This document shows, piece by piece, positions 18,410 to 27,467 of a stretch of 64,000 nt of DNA (within the stretch, counting starts at the first letter, position 1; every line of letters starts with the position of its first letter). Location of the stretch: NCBI RefSeq assembly GCF_026870175.2, contig NZ_CP113977.2:3472001-3536000 (forward strand), written 5' to 3'. The translations under genes and the position numbers were made by a program. The notes below the pieces were generated by a model. It made no database searches. It was given only the letters and a program-made list of their open reading frames with translations, and was not told the DNA's origin. Source of the DNA: Flavobacterium aestivum (GTDB taxonomy: Bacteria > Bacteroidota > Bacteroidia > Flavobacteriales > Flavobacteriaceae).

Positions 18410-20818
18410 ATGATAAAAGAGAAAGTGAATACTGGTTTAACATTTGAAGACTTTAGAACCGAAGTCCTGAATGATTACAGAATCGCCATAATAAGCAGAG
18501 AATGTAGTTTATTAGGTCGAAAAGAAGTATTAACCGGAAAAGCCAAATTCGGAATATTTGGTGATGGTAAAGAAGTTCCGCAACTTGCCATGGCTAAATC
18601 CTTTAAAAATGGAGATTTCCGTTCCGGATATTATCGCGATCAAACTTTTATGATGGCCATAGGTGAATTGACAGTACAACAATTCTTTGCCGGATTATAT
18701 GCACATACAGATATAAATCAAGAACCAATGTCGGCTGGAAGGCAAATGGGAGGGCATTTTGCAACCCATAGCTTAAATGAAGATGGATCTTGGAAAAACT
18801 TAACTGAACAAAAAAATTCTAGTTCAGATATTTCTCCTACAGCTGGACAAATGCCACGTTTATTAGGATTAGCACAAGCATCTAAAATATACAGAAATGT
18901 TCCAGGTATTGAAAATGCAAGCAATTTTTCTATAAATGGAAATGAAATTGCTTGGGGAACTATTGGAAATGCAAGTACATCTGAAGGTTTATTTTTTGAA
19001 ACCATAAATGCTGCCGGTGTATTACAAGTTCCTATGGTAATGAGCGTTTGGGATGATGAGTACGGAATTTCTGTACATGCAAAACACCAAACTACCAAAG
19101 AGAATATTTCTGAAATCTTAAAAGGATACCAAAGAGAAGAAGGAACTAACGGATTTGAAATCCTTAAAGTAAAAGGTTGGGATTATGTAGATTTGATTGC
19201 TACTTATGAAAAAGCGGCAGAAATTGCACGTGAAAAACATATCCCAGTTTTGATTCACGTTGATCAACTAACACAACCTCAAGGACACTCAAGCTCTGGT
19301 TCACACGAAAGATATAAAAATGCAGCTCGATTAGCTTGGGAAAAAGATTTTGACTGTATTCGTCAGATGAAATTATGGATGATTGCCATTAACATTGCAA
19401 CACCAGAAGAGATTGAAGCTATTGATCTAGAAGCTAAAAAAGAAGTTTTTGAGGGCAAAAAAGCCGCTTGGAATGCTTTTATTGAACCAATTGTAGAAGA
19501 ACAAAACGAATTGGTAGCCATATTAGAAAGAGTAGCTGTTAGCAGTAATAGAAAAGAAGAAATTCTTAGAAATGTATCTAACCTAAAAGGGATTAAATCT
19601 CCTCTAAAAAAGGAAATATTGGTAATCGCACGTAAAACATTACGTTTGGTTATCAATGAAGAAGATAAATTAGAATTATCCCGTTGGATTACCAACTACA
19701 TTAGCAAAACACAAGAAAAATTCAGCAGTAACTTATATTCAAACTCAGATTTGAATGTGTTTTCAGTTAAAGAAGTTCTACCAGTATATTCTGAAAACAA
19801 CAAAGAAGATATCGATGGTAGAATGATCTTGAGAGATAACTTTGATGCTATTTTTTCAAAATACCCAGAAGCATTAATTTTTGGGGAAGATGCAGGAAAT
19901 ATTGGTGATGTTAACCAAGGTCTTGAAGGAATGCAAGAGAAATATGGAGAGTTACGCGTTGCCGATGTTGGAATTCGTGAAGCTTCTATATTAGGGCAAG
20001 GAATCGGAATGGCTTTAAGAGGATTACGTCCTATTGCCGAAATTCAGTATTTGGATTACCTATTATATGCTATCCAAATCATGAGTGACGATTTAGCCAC
20101 TTTGCAATACAGAACCGTTGGAAAACAAAAAGCGCCACTTATTATTCGTACTCGTGGGCACCGCTTAGAAGGTATTTGGCATTCAGGCTCTCCAATGGGA
20201 ATGATTATCAATGCCATTAGAGGAATTCACGTTTTGGTTCCAAGAAACATGACACAAGCAGCTGGTTTTTACAACTCTTTATTAGAATGCGACGAACCTG
20301 CTTTGGTTATCGAATGTTTGAACGGATACCGTTTGAAAGAAAAAATGCCTTTGAATTATGGTGAATTCAAAACACCAATTGGAGTTATTGAAACGCTGAA
20401 AACAGGAAACGATATTACACTTGTTTCCTATGGTTCAACATTACGATTAGTAGAACAAGCTGCCAAAGAACTACTTGAAGTAGGAATTGATTGCGAAGTT
20501 ATTGATATACAATCTTTACTCCCACTTGATGTTAATCAGGATATTATAAAAAGTGTTGCAAAAACCAACAGATTATTGGTTATAGACGAAGATCTTCCAG
20601 GTGGAGCTTCTGCTTATATTTTGCAACAAATTTTAGAACAGCAAGACGCTTATAAATACCTAGACAGCAAGCCACAAACCTTGACTGCCAAAGAACATAG
20701 ACCTGCTTACGGAACAGATGGAGATTACTTCTCTAAACCTTCTGCAGAAGATATTTTTGAAAAAGTATATGCTATGATGAACGAAGCAAATCCTTCAAAA
20801 TATCCAAGTTTGTATTAA
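18410..20818 (+). CDS. Fused alpha/beta E1 subunit of 2-oxoacid dehydrogenase (branched-chain type)
   Basis: An 802-residue fusion of the two E1 chains of a thiamine-diphosphate 2-oxoacid dehydrogenase complex. Residues about 1-390 are the alpha part (AGRQMGGHFATHS, GNASTSEGLFFETINAAGVL, DEYGISVHAKHQTT). Residues about 460-802 are the beta part (FGEDAGNIGDVNQGLEGM, VADVGIREASILGQGIGMALRGLRPIAEIQY, IRTRGHRLEGIWHSGSPMG, VIDEDLPGG). Bacteroidota usually annotate it as 2-oxoisovalerate dehydrogenase, feeding branched-chain acyl-CoA primers to iso-fatty acid synthesis; substrate choice cannot be read directly. The E2 and E3 genes are not adjacent. It ends at a strong terminator. Confidence 0.9.
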   Translation: MIKEKVNTGLTFEDFRTEVLNDYRIAIISRECSLLGRKEVLTGKAKFGIFGDGKEVPQLAMAKSFKNGDFRSGYYRDQTFMMAIGELTVQQFFAGLYAHTDINQEPMSAGRQMGGHFATHSLNEDGSWKNLTEQKNSSSDISPTAGQMPRLLGLAQASKIYRNVPGIENASNFSINGNEIAWGTIGNASTSEGLFFETINAAGVLQVPMVMSVWDDEYGISVHAKHQTTKENISEILKGYQREEGTNGFEILKVKGWDYVDLIATYEKAAEIAREKHIPVLIHVDQLTQPQGHSSSGSHERYKNAARLAWEKDFDCIRQMKLWMIAINIATPEEIEAIDLEAKKEVFEGKKAAWNAFIEPIVEEQNELVAILERVAVSSNRKEEILRNVSNLKGIKSPLKKEILVIARKTLRLVINEEDKLELSRWITNYISKTQEKFSSNLYSNSDLNVFSVKEVLPVYSENNKEDIDGRMILRDNFDAIFSKYPEALIFGEDAGNIGDVNQGLEGMQEKYGELRVADVGIREASILGQGIGMALRGLRPIAEIQYLDYLLYAIQIMSDDLATLQYRTVGKQKAPLIIRTRGHRLEGIWHSGSPMGMIINAIRGIHVLVPRNMTQAAGFYNSLLECDEPALVIECLNGYRLKEKMPLNYGEFKTPIGVIETLKTGNDITLVSYGSTLRLVEQAAKELLEVGIDCEVIDIQSLLPLDVNQDIIKSVAKTNRLLVIDEDLPGGASAYILQQILEQQDAYKYLDSKPQTLTAKEHRPAYGTDGDYFSKPSAEDIFEKVYAMMNEANPSKYPSLY

Positions 20819-20840
20819 TCAGTACAATTTAGAATTATAG

Positions 20841-20866
20841 AATCCCAATCTTAACCGATTGGGATT
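20841..20866 (+). terminator. Terminator of the E1 dehydrogenase gene
   Basis: AATCCCAATC (20841-20850) and its complement (20857-20866) form a perfect 10-bp stem with a 6-nt loop, followed by TTTTT. Confidence 0.85.
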
Positions 20867-20897
20867 TTTTTATATCTTTATTTAAACTTATTTCGCA

Positions 20898-21569
20898 ATG
20901 AAGCCCCTAAACGATTTGTTTTTAGATTTAAAAGATATTAAAGTAATAGATAATACTATTCCCTATCAACAATATACCCCTATAAATCTATCTCCTTCAA
21001 ACCTTGAATTAAATCAATTAAACATTACTAATGCTAATGAATTTGAAAACTTTATAGAACATTTTTTAGCAACAAATAAGGCAAAAGTAGCATATGGAGG
21101 CTATAATGAAATTCGCAATCTATACAAACGAAGCACTTCATTTAATGATTCAGAGGAAAGAAACATTCATATCGGTTTAGATTTATGGATCAAAGCAGGA
21201 ACACCCGTTTTAGCCGCTTTAGACGGAAAAGTACATAGTTTTCAATACAATAATAAAATAGCCGATTACGGCCCAACTATTATACTGGAACACCAAATAG
21301 AAAATCAAACTTTTTATACTTTATACGGTCATTTATCTCTAGAAAGTATTACTTCTATCAAAATAGGTAACTTTTTCACAAAAGGACAACAACTCGCTAC
21401 ATTAGGAGACTCGACTGTAAATGGTGATTATGCACCACATTTGCATTTTCAGATTATAAAAGACATAAAAGAAAATTTCGGAGATTATCCGGGAGTTTGC
21501 AGTAAAAGCAACTTGGATTATTATTTAGAAAACTGTCCTGATCCAAATTTACTATTGAAGATATCATAA
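20898..21569 (+). CDS. M23-family metallopeptidase domain protein without signal peptide
   Basis: A 223-residue protein with a LytM/M23 domain (about residues 80-200). Zinc ligands are visible in NIHIGLDLW (HxxxD) and HLHFQI (HxH), with the typical TLYGHLS strand between. M23 enzymes cut peptidoglycan cross-bridges, but here no signal peptide or membrane helix precedes the domain; the start MKPLNDLFLDLKDI is polar. The protein may stay in the cytosol, be exported by another route, or act on a non-murein substrate. It lies alone between two terminator-bounded genes. Confidence 0.8.
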   Translation: MKPLNDLFLDLKDIKVIDNTIPYQQYTPINLSPSNLELNQLNITNANEFENFIEHFLATNKAKVAYGGYNEIRNLYKRSTSFNDSEERNIHIGLDLWIKAGTPVLAALDGKVHSFQYNNKIADYGPTIILEHQIENQTFYTLYGHLSLESITSIKIGNFFTKGQQLATLGDSTVNGDYAPHLHFQIIKDIKENFGDYPGVCSKSNLDYYLENCPDPNLLLKIS

Positions 21570-21743
21570 TCAAGGATAAAAAATTATTTCCGCTTTTTGA
21601 CACATACCAAGATCTTGAAAAGCAATCATTTAACTTTTAATTTAGAAACAAGCAACATAATTTTAAGTACAAATCACTTATATTGAACGTTATAATAGAT
21701 TACAGTTCTTTTTAAAAATCTATAACATTTAAATATCAATATC

Positions 21744-23036
21744 ATGAAATTTATAAGTAAAATAGCAGTTTTGCTCATTGCTTTCAATTCATGGACAATG
21801 ATAGTGCCTCAACAGGCAACTGCACAAGTTTCAATAAGTTTTCAGGTTTTTTACGATGATCTAAGCCCCTATGGCAGTTGGGTACTTAATACTCATTATG
21901 GATACGTTTGGCTTCCTGATGTTTCTCCCGGCTTCATTCCCTATGGTACTAATGGACATTGGGTATATTCTAACGTAGGATGGACATGGGTTTCTAATTA
22001 TTCATGGGGATGGGCGCCATTTCATTACGGTCGATGGTATTACGACTATATTTATGGATGGATATGGGTACCTGATTACGAATGGGGACCAGCTTGGGTT
22101 GTTTGGCGAAGATCTGAAGGTTATTACGGATGGGCACCTATAGGTCCCGGAATTAGTATAAACATTGCATATGGTGGTAATTATATTTTACCTTATAATC
22201 AATGGATAGTAGTGAGAGATCGGGATTTAGGGCGAACAAACATCAATAACTATTATGTTAGAACTCCCGATAACAGCAGAATTCTAAAGAACTCTACCGT
22301 GATAAACAATATTAGGACAGACAACACTAGTCATGCAAGATACGGAATAGGCCCTAATAGAAACGAAGTACAAAGAAGCTCAGGAAATGCAATTACAACT
22401 TACACCGTAAGAGATAGAAATAAACCTGGGCATAATTTGAGCAATAGAGAGCTTAATATCTATAAACCTAGAGTTGAAAAACACAATGCCTCAGGGCAAA
22501 AACCTATTCCATATAAAGTCATAAGTATGAAAGACGCAAAGTCTACAAAGCAAAGTAATACTAGAACTAATCCATCGCAACAAAAGCGCTATGATCAACC
22601 TACTCAACAACCACAACAGAAACATCAAGAACAACCCAAACAGCAACAACGTTATGATCAACCTGCTCAACAACCACAGCAGAAACGTCATGAACAACCC
22701 AAACAGCAACAACGCTATGATCAACCTGCTCAACAATCACAGCAAGATCGTGGTCAACACATGAAACAACCACGTTACGAGCAACCTGCTCAACAACCAC
22801 AGCAGAAACATCATGAACAACCCAAACAGCAACAACGTTATGATCAACCTGCTCAACAGCCACAACAAGATCATGGTCAACCTATGAGACAACCACGTTA
22901 CGAGCAACCTGCTCAACAACCACAACAAGATCGTGGTCAACATATGCAACAACCACATTACGAACAACCTGCTCAACAACCACAACAGGATCGTGGTCAA
23001 CATATGCAACAACAGCATTCACAAAAACATAATTAA
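21744..23036 (+). CDS. DUF6600-type secreted protein with Gln/Pro-rich repeat tail
   Basis: A 430-residue exported protein: signal peptide to about residue 28 (ATAQ). A Tyr/Trp-rich domain (28-180) has repeats of the form YGSWVxxxxYGYVWLP, GWTWVSNYSWGWAPFHYGRW and GWIWVPDYEWGPAWVVWR, as in DUF6600. A basic linker follows, then seven tandem 20-21-residue repeats from 22587 to 23015. Two repeat types alternate: RYDQPAQQPQQKRHEQPKQQQ-like and RYEQPAQQPQQDRGQHMQQP-like. The tail is expected to be disordered. Function unknown; an envelope or matrix role is plausible. The long frames on the other strand here are by-products of the repeats. Confidence 0.8.
   Translation: MKFISKIAVLLIAFNSWTMIVPQQATAQVSISFQVFYDDLSPYGSWVLNTHYGYVWLPDVSPGFIPYGTNGHWVYSNVGWTWVSNYSWGWAPFHYGRWYYDYIYGWIWVPDYEWGPAWVVWRRSEGYYGWAPIGPGISINIAYGGNYILPYNQWIVVRDRDLGRTNINNYYVRTPDNSRILKNSTVINNIRTDNTSHARYGIGPNRNEVQRSSGNAITTYTVRDRNKPGHNLSNRELNIYKPRVEKHNASGQKPIPYKVISMKDAKSTKQSNTRTNPSQQKRYDQPTQQPQQKHQEQPKQQQRYDQPAQQPQQKRHEQPKQQQRYDQPAQQSQQDRGQHMKQPRYEQPAQQPQQKHHEQPKQQQRYDQPAQQPQQDHGQPMRQPRYEQPAQQPQQDRGQHMQQPHYEQPAQQPQQDRGQHMQQQHSQKHN
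22587..23015 (+). repeat. Seven 60-63-bp tandem repeats encoding QP-rich units
   Basis: In-frame tandem repeats with units of 63, 63, 60, 63, 60, 60 and 60 bp (429 bp total) encode variants of RYDQPAQQPQQ. Two unit types, a 21-residue K-type and a 20-residue D-type, are interspersed in the order K K D K D D D. Confidence 0.85.
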
Positions 23037-23159
23037 TGTCTAATTTTTAAAACTTGATGAGTCAAAACATCAAATACCAAACATAACAATCTCACATTTA
23101 GACAACATAAGTGAACACTTTAATTCAATAAATCAACGTAGTAACCAAAATCAAAAGCA

Positions 23160-23933
23160 ATGAAAACAATAAAAATAATCCTGACTCTTATCTTTCTTGG
23201 ATTTTTAACGAATTCATGTAATGATGATAACGATGATAGTAATAATGCCATGAAAGCAACTTATCCGTATACCGTTTCCATGACTGATGCTCCAGGCCCA
23301 TATGAAGCTGTACTTATAGACCTTAAAGGTGTTGAAATAACTGGAAATAATGGACAAACAGTTGCACTAAATGTGATTCCGGGTATTTACGACCTTCTAG
23401 AACTATCAAACGGAACAACAACACTTATTGCTACCGATACATTAGAAAGTGCCAATGTGGAGCAAATAAGACTCATATTAGGACCTAATAATTCCGTTGT
23501 AGTAAATAACATAAGTTACCCTTTGAGTACGCCCAGTGCAGAACAATCAGGATTAAAACTTCAAGTGCATCAAACCCTTCAAAGCGGCATAATTTACAAT
23601 GTACTTCTCGATTTTGATGCCAATCAATCTATAGTTGCTCAAGGCAATGGCGGTTATAAACTTAAACCGGTTATTAGAACAATAGAAACCGCAATAAGCG
23701 GAATCATCAAAGGAAAAATTTCACCAATGGGCACTTTGGCTGTAGTTAGTGCCACTTCGGATGTTGCTTATTCTACAAATGTAAATGACAGCGGTGATTT
23801 CCAACTTTTAGGACTTCCTCCAGGAACTTATACTGTGACCGTCACACCAGCATCACCCTTGCTCCCTGTGACCATAAGTGGAGTCGTCGTTACTGCAGGA
23901 CAAACAACGGACATAGGAACAATAACTTTTTAG
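23160..23933 (+). CDS. DUF4382 lipoprotein with carboxypeptidase-regulatory-like domain
   Basis: A 257-residue lipoprotein: MKTIKIILTLIFLGFLTNSC ends in a lipobox and is followed by an Asp/Asn-rich linker. The DUF4382 domain (about 35-175) begins with the characteristic YTVSMTDAPGPYEAVLIDLKGVEI and includes GIYDLLELSNG and LDFDANQSIV. A C-terminal beta-sandwich (about 180-257; GDFQLLGLPPGTYTVTVTP) resembles the carboxypeptidase regulatory-like fold. This architecture is common on the Bacteroidota cell surface; binding partner unknown. Starts at ATG 23160, ends before a strong hairpin. Confidence 0.85.
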   Translation: MKTIKIILTLIFLGFLTNSCNDDNDDSNNAMKATYPYTVSMTDAPGPYEAVLIDLKGVEITGNNGQTVALNVIPGIYDLLELSNGTTTLIATDTLESANVEQIRLILGPNNSVVVNNISYPLSTPSAEQSGLKLQVHQTLQSGIIYNVLLDFDANQSIVAQGNGGYKLKPVIRTIETAISGIIKGKISPMGTLAVVSATSDVAYSTNVNDSGDFQLLGLPPGTYTVTVTPASPLLPVTISGVVVTAGQTTDIGTITF

Positions 23934-23998
23934 TCCCGATGCAGCGATAGATTTCGCGAAGAAAATTAAGAATACCAATTGAATTCATTTTTTTTACC

Positions 23999-24035
23999 AA
24001 AAACACCTCCCTTTTCATAAGAGTGAGGTGTTTTT
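23999..24035. terminator. Terminator of the DUF4382 gene
   Basis: AAAAACACCTC (23999-24009) pairs with GAGGTGTTTTT (24025-24035). The A-run/T-run flanks allow function in both directions, though only the rightward gene needs it. Confidence 0.75.
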
Positions 24036-24151
24036 ATTTGAAATTGAATCAATTATGATTATTTTAAAGACAATTTTTCTTGCAATATTTTATAAGAAGA
24101 CGTATATCGAATCTAAAAATTCATTATTTTTACTATCTAACTCTATATAAA

Positions 24152-24628
24152 ATGAATTCAAAAGAGCAACTAATTCATAAATTTTATACCGCTTTCGCGA
24201 ATGCTGACACTAAAACTATGTGCGAATGCTATCATCCGAAAATTAAATTTTATGACCCTGTTTTTGGTCTATTAAAAGAGAATGATGCATGCCAAATGTG
24301 GAAGATGTTGATTGAAAAAAGCAAAGGCAATATCAAAATAGAATTTTCAGATATTAAAGCGGATGAATACATGGGATCCGCAAATTGGATTGCAACCTAT
24401 AATTTTAGCAAAACCAATAGAAAGGTAATAAATCGAATCGAAGCCCAATTTCAATTTAAGGATGGCTTAATCATCAAACATACTGATGATTTTTGCATCT
24501 GGGAATGGTCTAAACAAGCTTTGGGCTTTAAGGGATTATTATTAGGATGGACCGGTTTCATGGAAATGAAAATTCAAAAACAATCACTTACCACTTTAAA
24601 ACACTACCAAGAAACAACATTAGTATAA
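24152..24628 (+). CDS. NTF2-like (SnoaL-type) protein
   Basis: A 158-residue cytosolic protein. EQLIHKFYTAFANADTKTMCECYHPKIKFYDPVFG is the usual first half of a SnoaL/NTF2-like cone fold, and KVINRIEAQFQFKDGLIIKHTDDFCIWEW the strand pair at its end. Such proteins act as small hydrolases, isomerases or ligand binders; none can be chosen here. The ATG at 24152 is preferred to an upstream in-frame TTG (24080) because the extension has no family character. Its TAA overlaps the next ATG (TAATG), so the DinB-like gene is translationally coupled. Confidence 0.78.
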   Translation: MNSKEQLIHKFYTAFANADTKTMCECYHPKIKFYDPVFGLLKENDACQMWKMLIEKSKGNIKIEFSDIKADEYMGSANWIATYNFSKTNRKVINRIEAQFQFKDGLIIKHTDDFCIWEWSKQALGFKGLLLGWTGFMEMKIQKQSLTTLKHYQETTLV

Positions 24629-25074
24629 TGGCTATTGAAACTCTAAAAACCCTATTTAACCGAGATTTAAATAAACTAAAAACAGAAATCGGGTCGTACC
24701 AAAATGAGAGCAGAATTTGGTCTATAGATAAAAATATATCAAATTCAGCAGGAAACCTGTGCTTACACTTAATCGGGAACCTAAACACCTATATTGGAGC
24801 TCAAATTGGAAAGACAAATTACATTAGGAATAGAGAACTCGAGTTTACACAAAAAGACATTCCACAAGCGGAATTAATAACCAAAATCGAAGCTACAATT
24901 GTTGTTGTAAATGACGCGCTTGTCCAATTAACTGATGAGGAATTAAAGGAAGAATATCCACTTTTAGTTTTTGAAACAAAGACTTCGACAGAGTTTTTAT
25001 TAATTCACCTCACAACTCATCTTGCTTACCACTTAGGACAAATAAACTATCACAGGCGTCTATTAGACAATTAA
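24628..25074 (+). CDS. DinB-like putative metal-dependent protein (DUF1572 type)
   Basis: A 148-residue four-helix-bundle protein of the DinB superfamily. Histidines consistent with the metal triad appear in NLCLHLIGNLNTYIG and HLTTHLAYHLGQINYHR. In this superfamily related proteins are thiol transferases (bacillithiol- or mycothiol-dependent), but many are uncharacterised. Start at 24628 (MAIETLKTL) in the TAATG overlap with the NTF2-like gene; longer starts fall inside that gene. The 3' end overlaps the convergent menC stop by 4 bp, leaving no space for a terminator between them. Confidence 0.8.
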   Translation: MAIETLKTLFNRDLNKLKTEIGSYQNESRIWSIDKNISNSAGNLCLHLIGNLNTYIGAQIGKTNYIRNRELEFTQKDIPQAELITKIEATIVVVNDALVQLTDEELKEEYPLLVFETKTSTEFLLIHLTTHLAYHLGQINYHRRLLDN

Positions 25075-26114
25075 AAGCGATCCAAATTAAGCGGCCAAAT
25101 CCCATCCTTACTATACCATAATTGCCCTTGCAAAACTTGTAACGGGCAATCAAAATTATTTGTATATAAAGCTCCCGTCCCTAATCCTTGAGGCATTAAA
25201 TTATGTTGCAAAAATGTCCATTGAGCAATAGCATTTAGACCTATATTACTTTCTAAAGCCGAGGTAATCCACCATCCAATATTATACTTTTCAGCCAAGG
25301 AAATCCACTCCTGCGCACCTCTAAAACCGCCTATAAAACTAGGCTTCAAAATGATGTATTGCGGCTTAATCTTAGTCAATAATTTTTCTTTTTCAGCCTT
25401 TGTAAAAACCCCGATCAGTTCCTCGTCTAACGCGATAGGAAAAGGAGTGATTTTACACAGCTCTGCCATACTGTCAGTGTTGTTTTTTTGAATTGGCTGC
25501 TCAATACTATGCAACACAAAACCAGCTAGTTGATTTAATTTATATAAAGCTTCATTTGAATCGAAAGCACCGTTCGCATCCACTCTAATTTCAACTTGTT
25601 CCGGAGTAAAATGTTCTCGAATAAATTGCAATAATTGCAGTTCTTTATCAAAATCTATAGCCCCAATTTTGAGTTTTATACAACGGAAACCATCAGCCAA
25701 TTTTTCTTCTATTTGTTGCTTCATAAAAGACTCCTCACCCATCCAAACCAAACCATTAATCGGGATCGATTTTATACCTTTTGTAAAGTCGGAAGGAAAG
25801 AGCAAAAATGGAGTTTCACTAACCAAAGATTGGAACGCCATTTCGACCCCAAACTGTATCGAAGGAAACTCAATTAAAGCATCCCAAAGTTCATCTTTCC
25901 CCAAATGAATATTCGCGCAAGTCCATTGTAATTTTTCTTCATAATCGGGACGATCATCAGCACTCAAACCTCTTAAGATTCCACACTCACCTATCCCCTT
26001 TTTCCCGTCTTGTTCTAAGACAATAAACCAAGTTTCTTTTTCGGTCATCACACCACGAGAAGTTCCTGATGGACGTTTGAAGTTTAGAATGTATTTGTGG
26101 TAAGAAGCAAACAT
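25071..26114 (-). CDS. menC: o-Succinylbenzoate synthase
   Basis: A 347-residue enolase-superfamily enzyme that dehydrates SHCHC to o-succinylbenzoate in menaquinone synthesis. Seen: the KxK catalytic motif in RCIKLKIGAIDF, metal ligands in RVDANGAF, SIEQPI and ALDEELIG, and the second catalytic lysine in ILKPSFIGG. The N-terminal capping domain carries the usual GIGECGILRGLSADD loop. It is the last gene of a leftward series (menB, PH pair, menA, hydrolase, TPR, menC). Its stop overlaps the stop of the convergent DinB gene. menE, often adjacent, is missing here. Confidence 0.9.
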   Translation of the reverse strand: MFASYHKYILNFKRPSGTSRGVMTEKETWFIVLEQDGKKGIGECGILRGLSADDRPDYEEKLQWTCANIHLGKDELWDALIEFPSIQFGVEMAFQSLVSETPFLLFPSDFTKGIKSIPINGLVWMGEESFMKQQIEEKLADGFRCIKLKIGAIDFDKELQLLQFIREHFTPEQVEIRVDANGAFDSNEALYKLNQLAGFVLHSIEQPIQKNNTDSMAELCKITPFPIALDEELIGVFTKAEKEKLLTKIKPQYIILKPSFIGGFRGAQEWISLAEKYNIGWWITSALESNIGLNAIAQWTFLQHNLMPQGLGTGALYTNNFDCPLQVLQGQLWYSKDGIWPLNLDRF

Positions 26115-26152
26115 GTTTTGATTTTTGGATTATTTGATTATTGGACTTTTCA

Positions 26153-27352
26153 TTATTCTTTTATCAACTTCAGCACTCTTTCAAAATCCTCGTTTTGGAT
26201 TCCAGCTTTTTGGAAAGCTTTAAAATCTAACTCTGTTTTTTGAACCCAACTCAAACTATCGGTTACGTTTTGTTTTTGATATTTTTTATAGATCGTTTTA
26301 GCTTCTTTATAATTATCATTCAGCAAGTATGCGTGCGCCAAATTCAATTTAATCAACAACTCTGTATCATCAAGTTTTTCACCTTCTTGCAGGTATTTTA
26401 AGGCTTTTCCGTATTGCTTAGTCATCAGGTAAGCATTCCCAATGGCGCTATAATCCAGAACCGTACCTTTACCATCATTTATAATTATCCCTAATTTTGC
26501 AATTGCATCGCCGTATTTGCCTTGTTTTACCAAAAGCGACGCTTGGTTACGCAAATCAGCATAAACAGTGTTAGAAGTGCTCGTTTCACCAAAACAACTA
26601 TTCCCTGAATCCTTAAAGAACTTAGAACGCTCTACCGGCAATAATTTTTGAAATTCCTGAAACTTATATTTTGTTTGGATTTTATCCAGCACACAAACAC
26701 AAAAATCATCTGAATTAATCATTTTTTGAGCCAAATTAGAAGTTTTACATTGCTCAATAATGCTTCTTCTATTCTCAAGACTCCAGCCACGGCTTAATTT
26801 TTTATCAACCCAAGGCACAACTTCCAAAATGATTTTTTGATTCATGATCCAGTTTTTGCTTTCAAAACCAAACCACATGGCATTTCCTTTCAAACAGGTT
26901 GATTTTTCTACAGAAAGTCGCTTGGCATCTTTACTTACCGGTTCATCCTGAACCAAGCAGGACTCTAAGGTTTTACCCGAATCTTTGTACTCAGAAGCTA
27001 ATTTATCTGTTGAAAAAATAGCATAAGTACACTTATCGTCTCCCGATATTTTTGACAAAACAAAAACAGCTCCGGCTGATCCTTGACTAATCCCAGTAGG
27101 ATCCGGAATCGATTTTAAAACTGAAACCAAACTACTCGCCAATTGCTGATTTTGATCTAAAAGTGTGATTCTATATACAACTTCAGTAGTTCCTAAAGGC
27201 AGATCCTCCGTTTTGATAACAATTCGGTCTCTAGCTGAAACATTGACTTCTTTAGTGGTAGATCTGTCTTTATCCCAATAGCCGTCTTGTTGCGAAAAAG
27301 TATTTATAGTAATTTGTAGTGCAATAAATAATAGAAAATATTTTTTTCTCAT
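26153..27352 (-). CDS. Exported TPR-repeat protein
   Basis: A 399-residue secreted protein. The signal peptide is MRKKYFLLFIALQITINTFSQ. The N-terminal half is a beta-rich domain with several Cys (GDDKCTYAIF, STCLKGNAMWFGFE, FCVCVLDKI). The C-terminal part (about 270-385) has TPR motifs: LRNQASLLVKQGKYGDAIAKL, SAIGNAYLMTKQYGKALKYLQEGEKL, KLNLAHAYLLNDNYKEAKTIYKKY. TPRs bind partner proteins, but none is indicated. It lies 38 bp before menC on the same strand and is probably cotranscribed; a menaquinone role is not implied by the sequence. Confidence 0.7.
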   Translation of the reverse strand: MRKKYFLLFIALQITINTFSQQDGYWDKDRSTTKEVNVSARDRIVIKTEDLPLGTTEVVYRITLLDQNQQLASSLVSVLKSIPDPTGISQGSAGAVFVLSKISGDDKCTYAIFSTDKLASEYKDSGKTLESCLVQDEPVSKDAKRLSVEKSTCLKGNAMWFGFESKNWIMNQKIILEVVPWVDKKLSRGWSLENRRSIIEQCKTSNLAQKMINSDDFCVCVLDKIQTKYKFQEFQKLLPVERSKFFKDSGNSCFGETSTSNTVYADLRNQASLLVKQGKYGDAIAKLGIIINDGKGTVLDYSAIGNAYLMTKQYGKALKYLQEGEKLDDTELLIKLNLAHAYLLNDNYKEAKTIYKKYQKQNVTDSLSWVQKTELDFKAFQKAGIQNEDFERVLKLIKE

Positions 27353-27467
27353 TATGAAAATATTGGTCTTTCTTTAAAATGAAAGATATTAAATTTATAG
27401 AACGGCCTAGTCCTGAAAAACAGAATTAAGACTTGAGAAGACAACTAGCGAAGTAAAAAAATCTAAA

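Noticed and set aside
22491..23018. Hydrophobic Leu/Val-rich frames on the minus strand
   Set aside because: Antisense to the QP repeats; the apparent hydrophobicity comes from reading CAA-rich repeats backward.
23934..23965. CCCGATGCAGCGATAG phrase after the DUF4382 gene as another copy of the 14276 element
   Set aside because: Only a few bases agree with the element's start and the rest of the element is absent.
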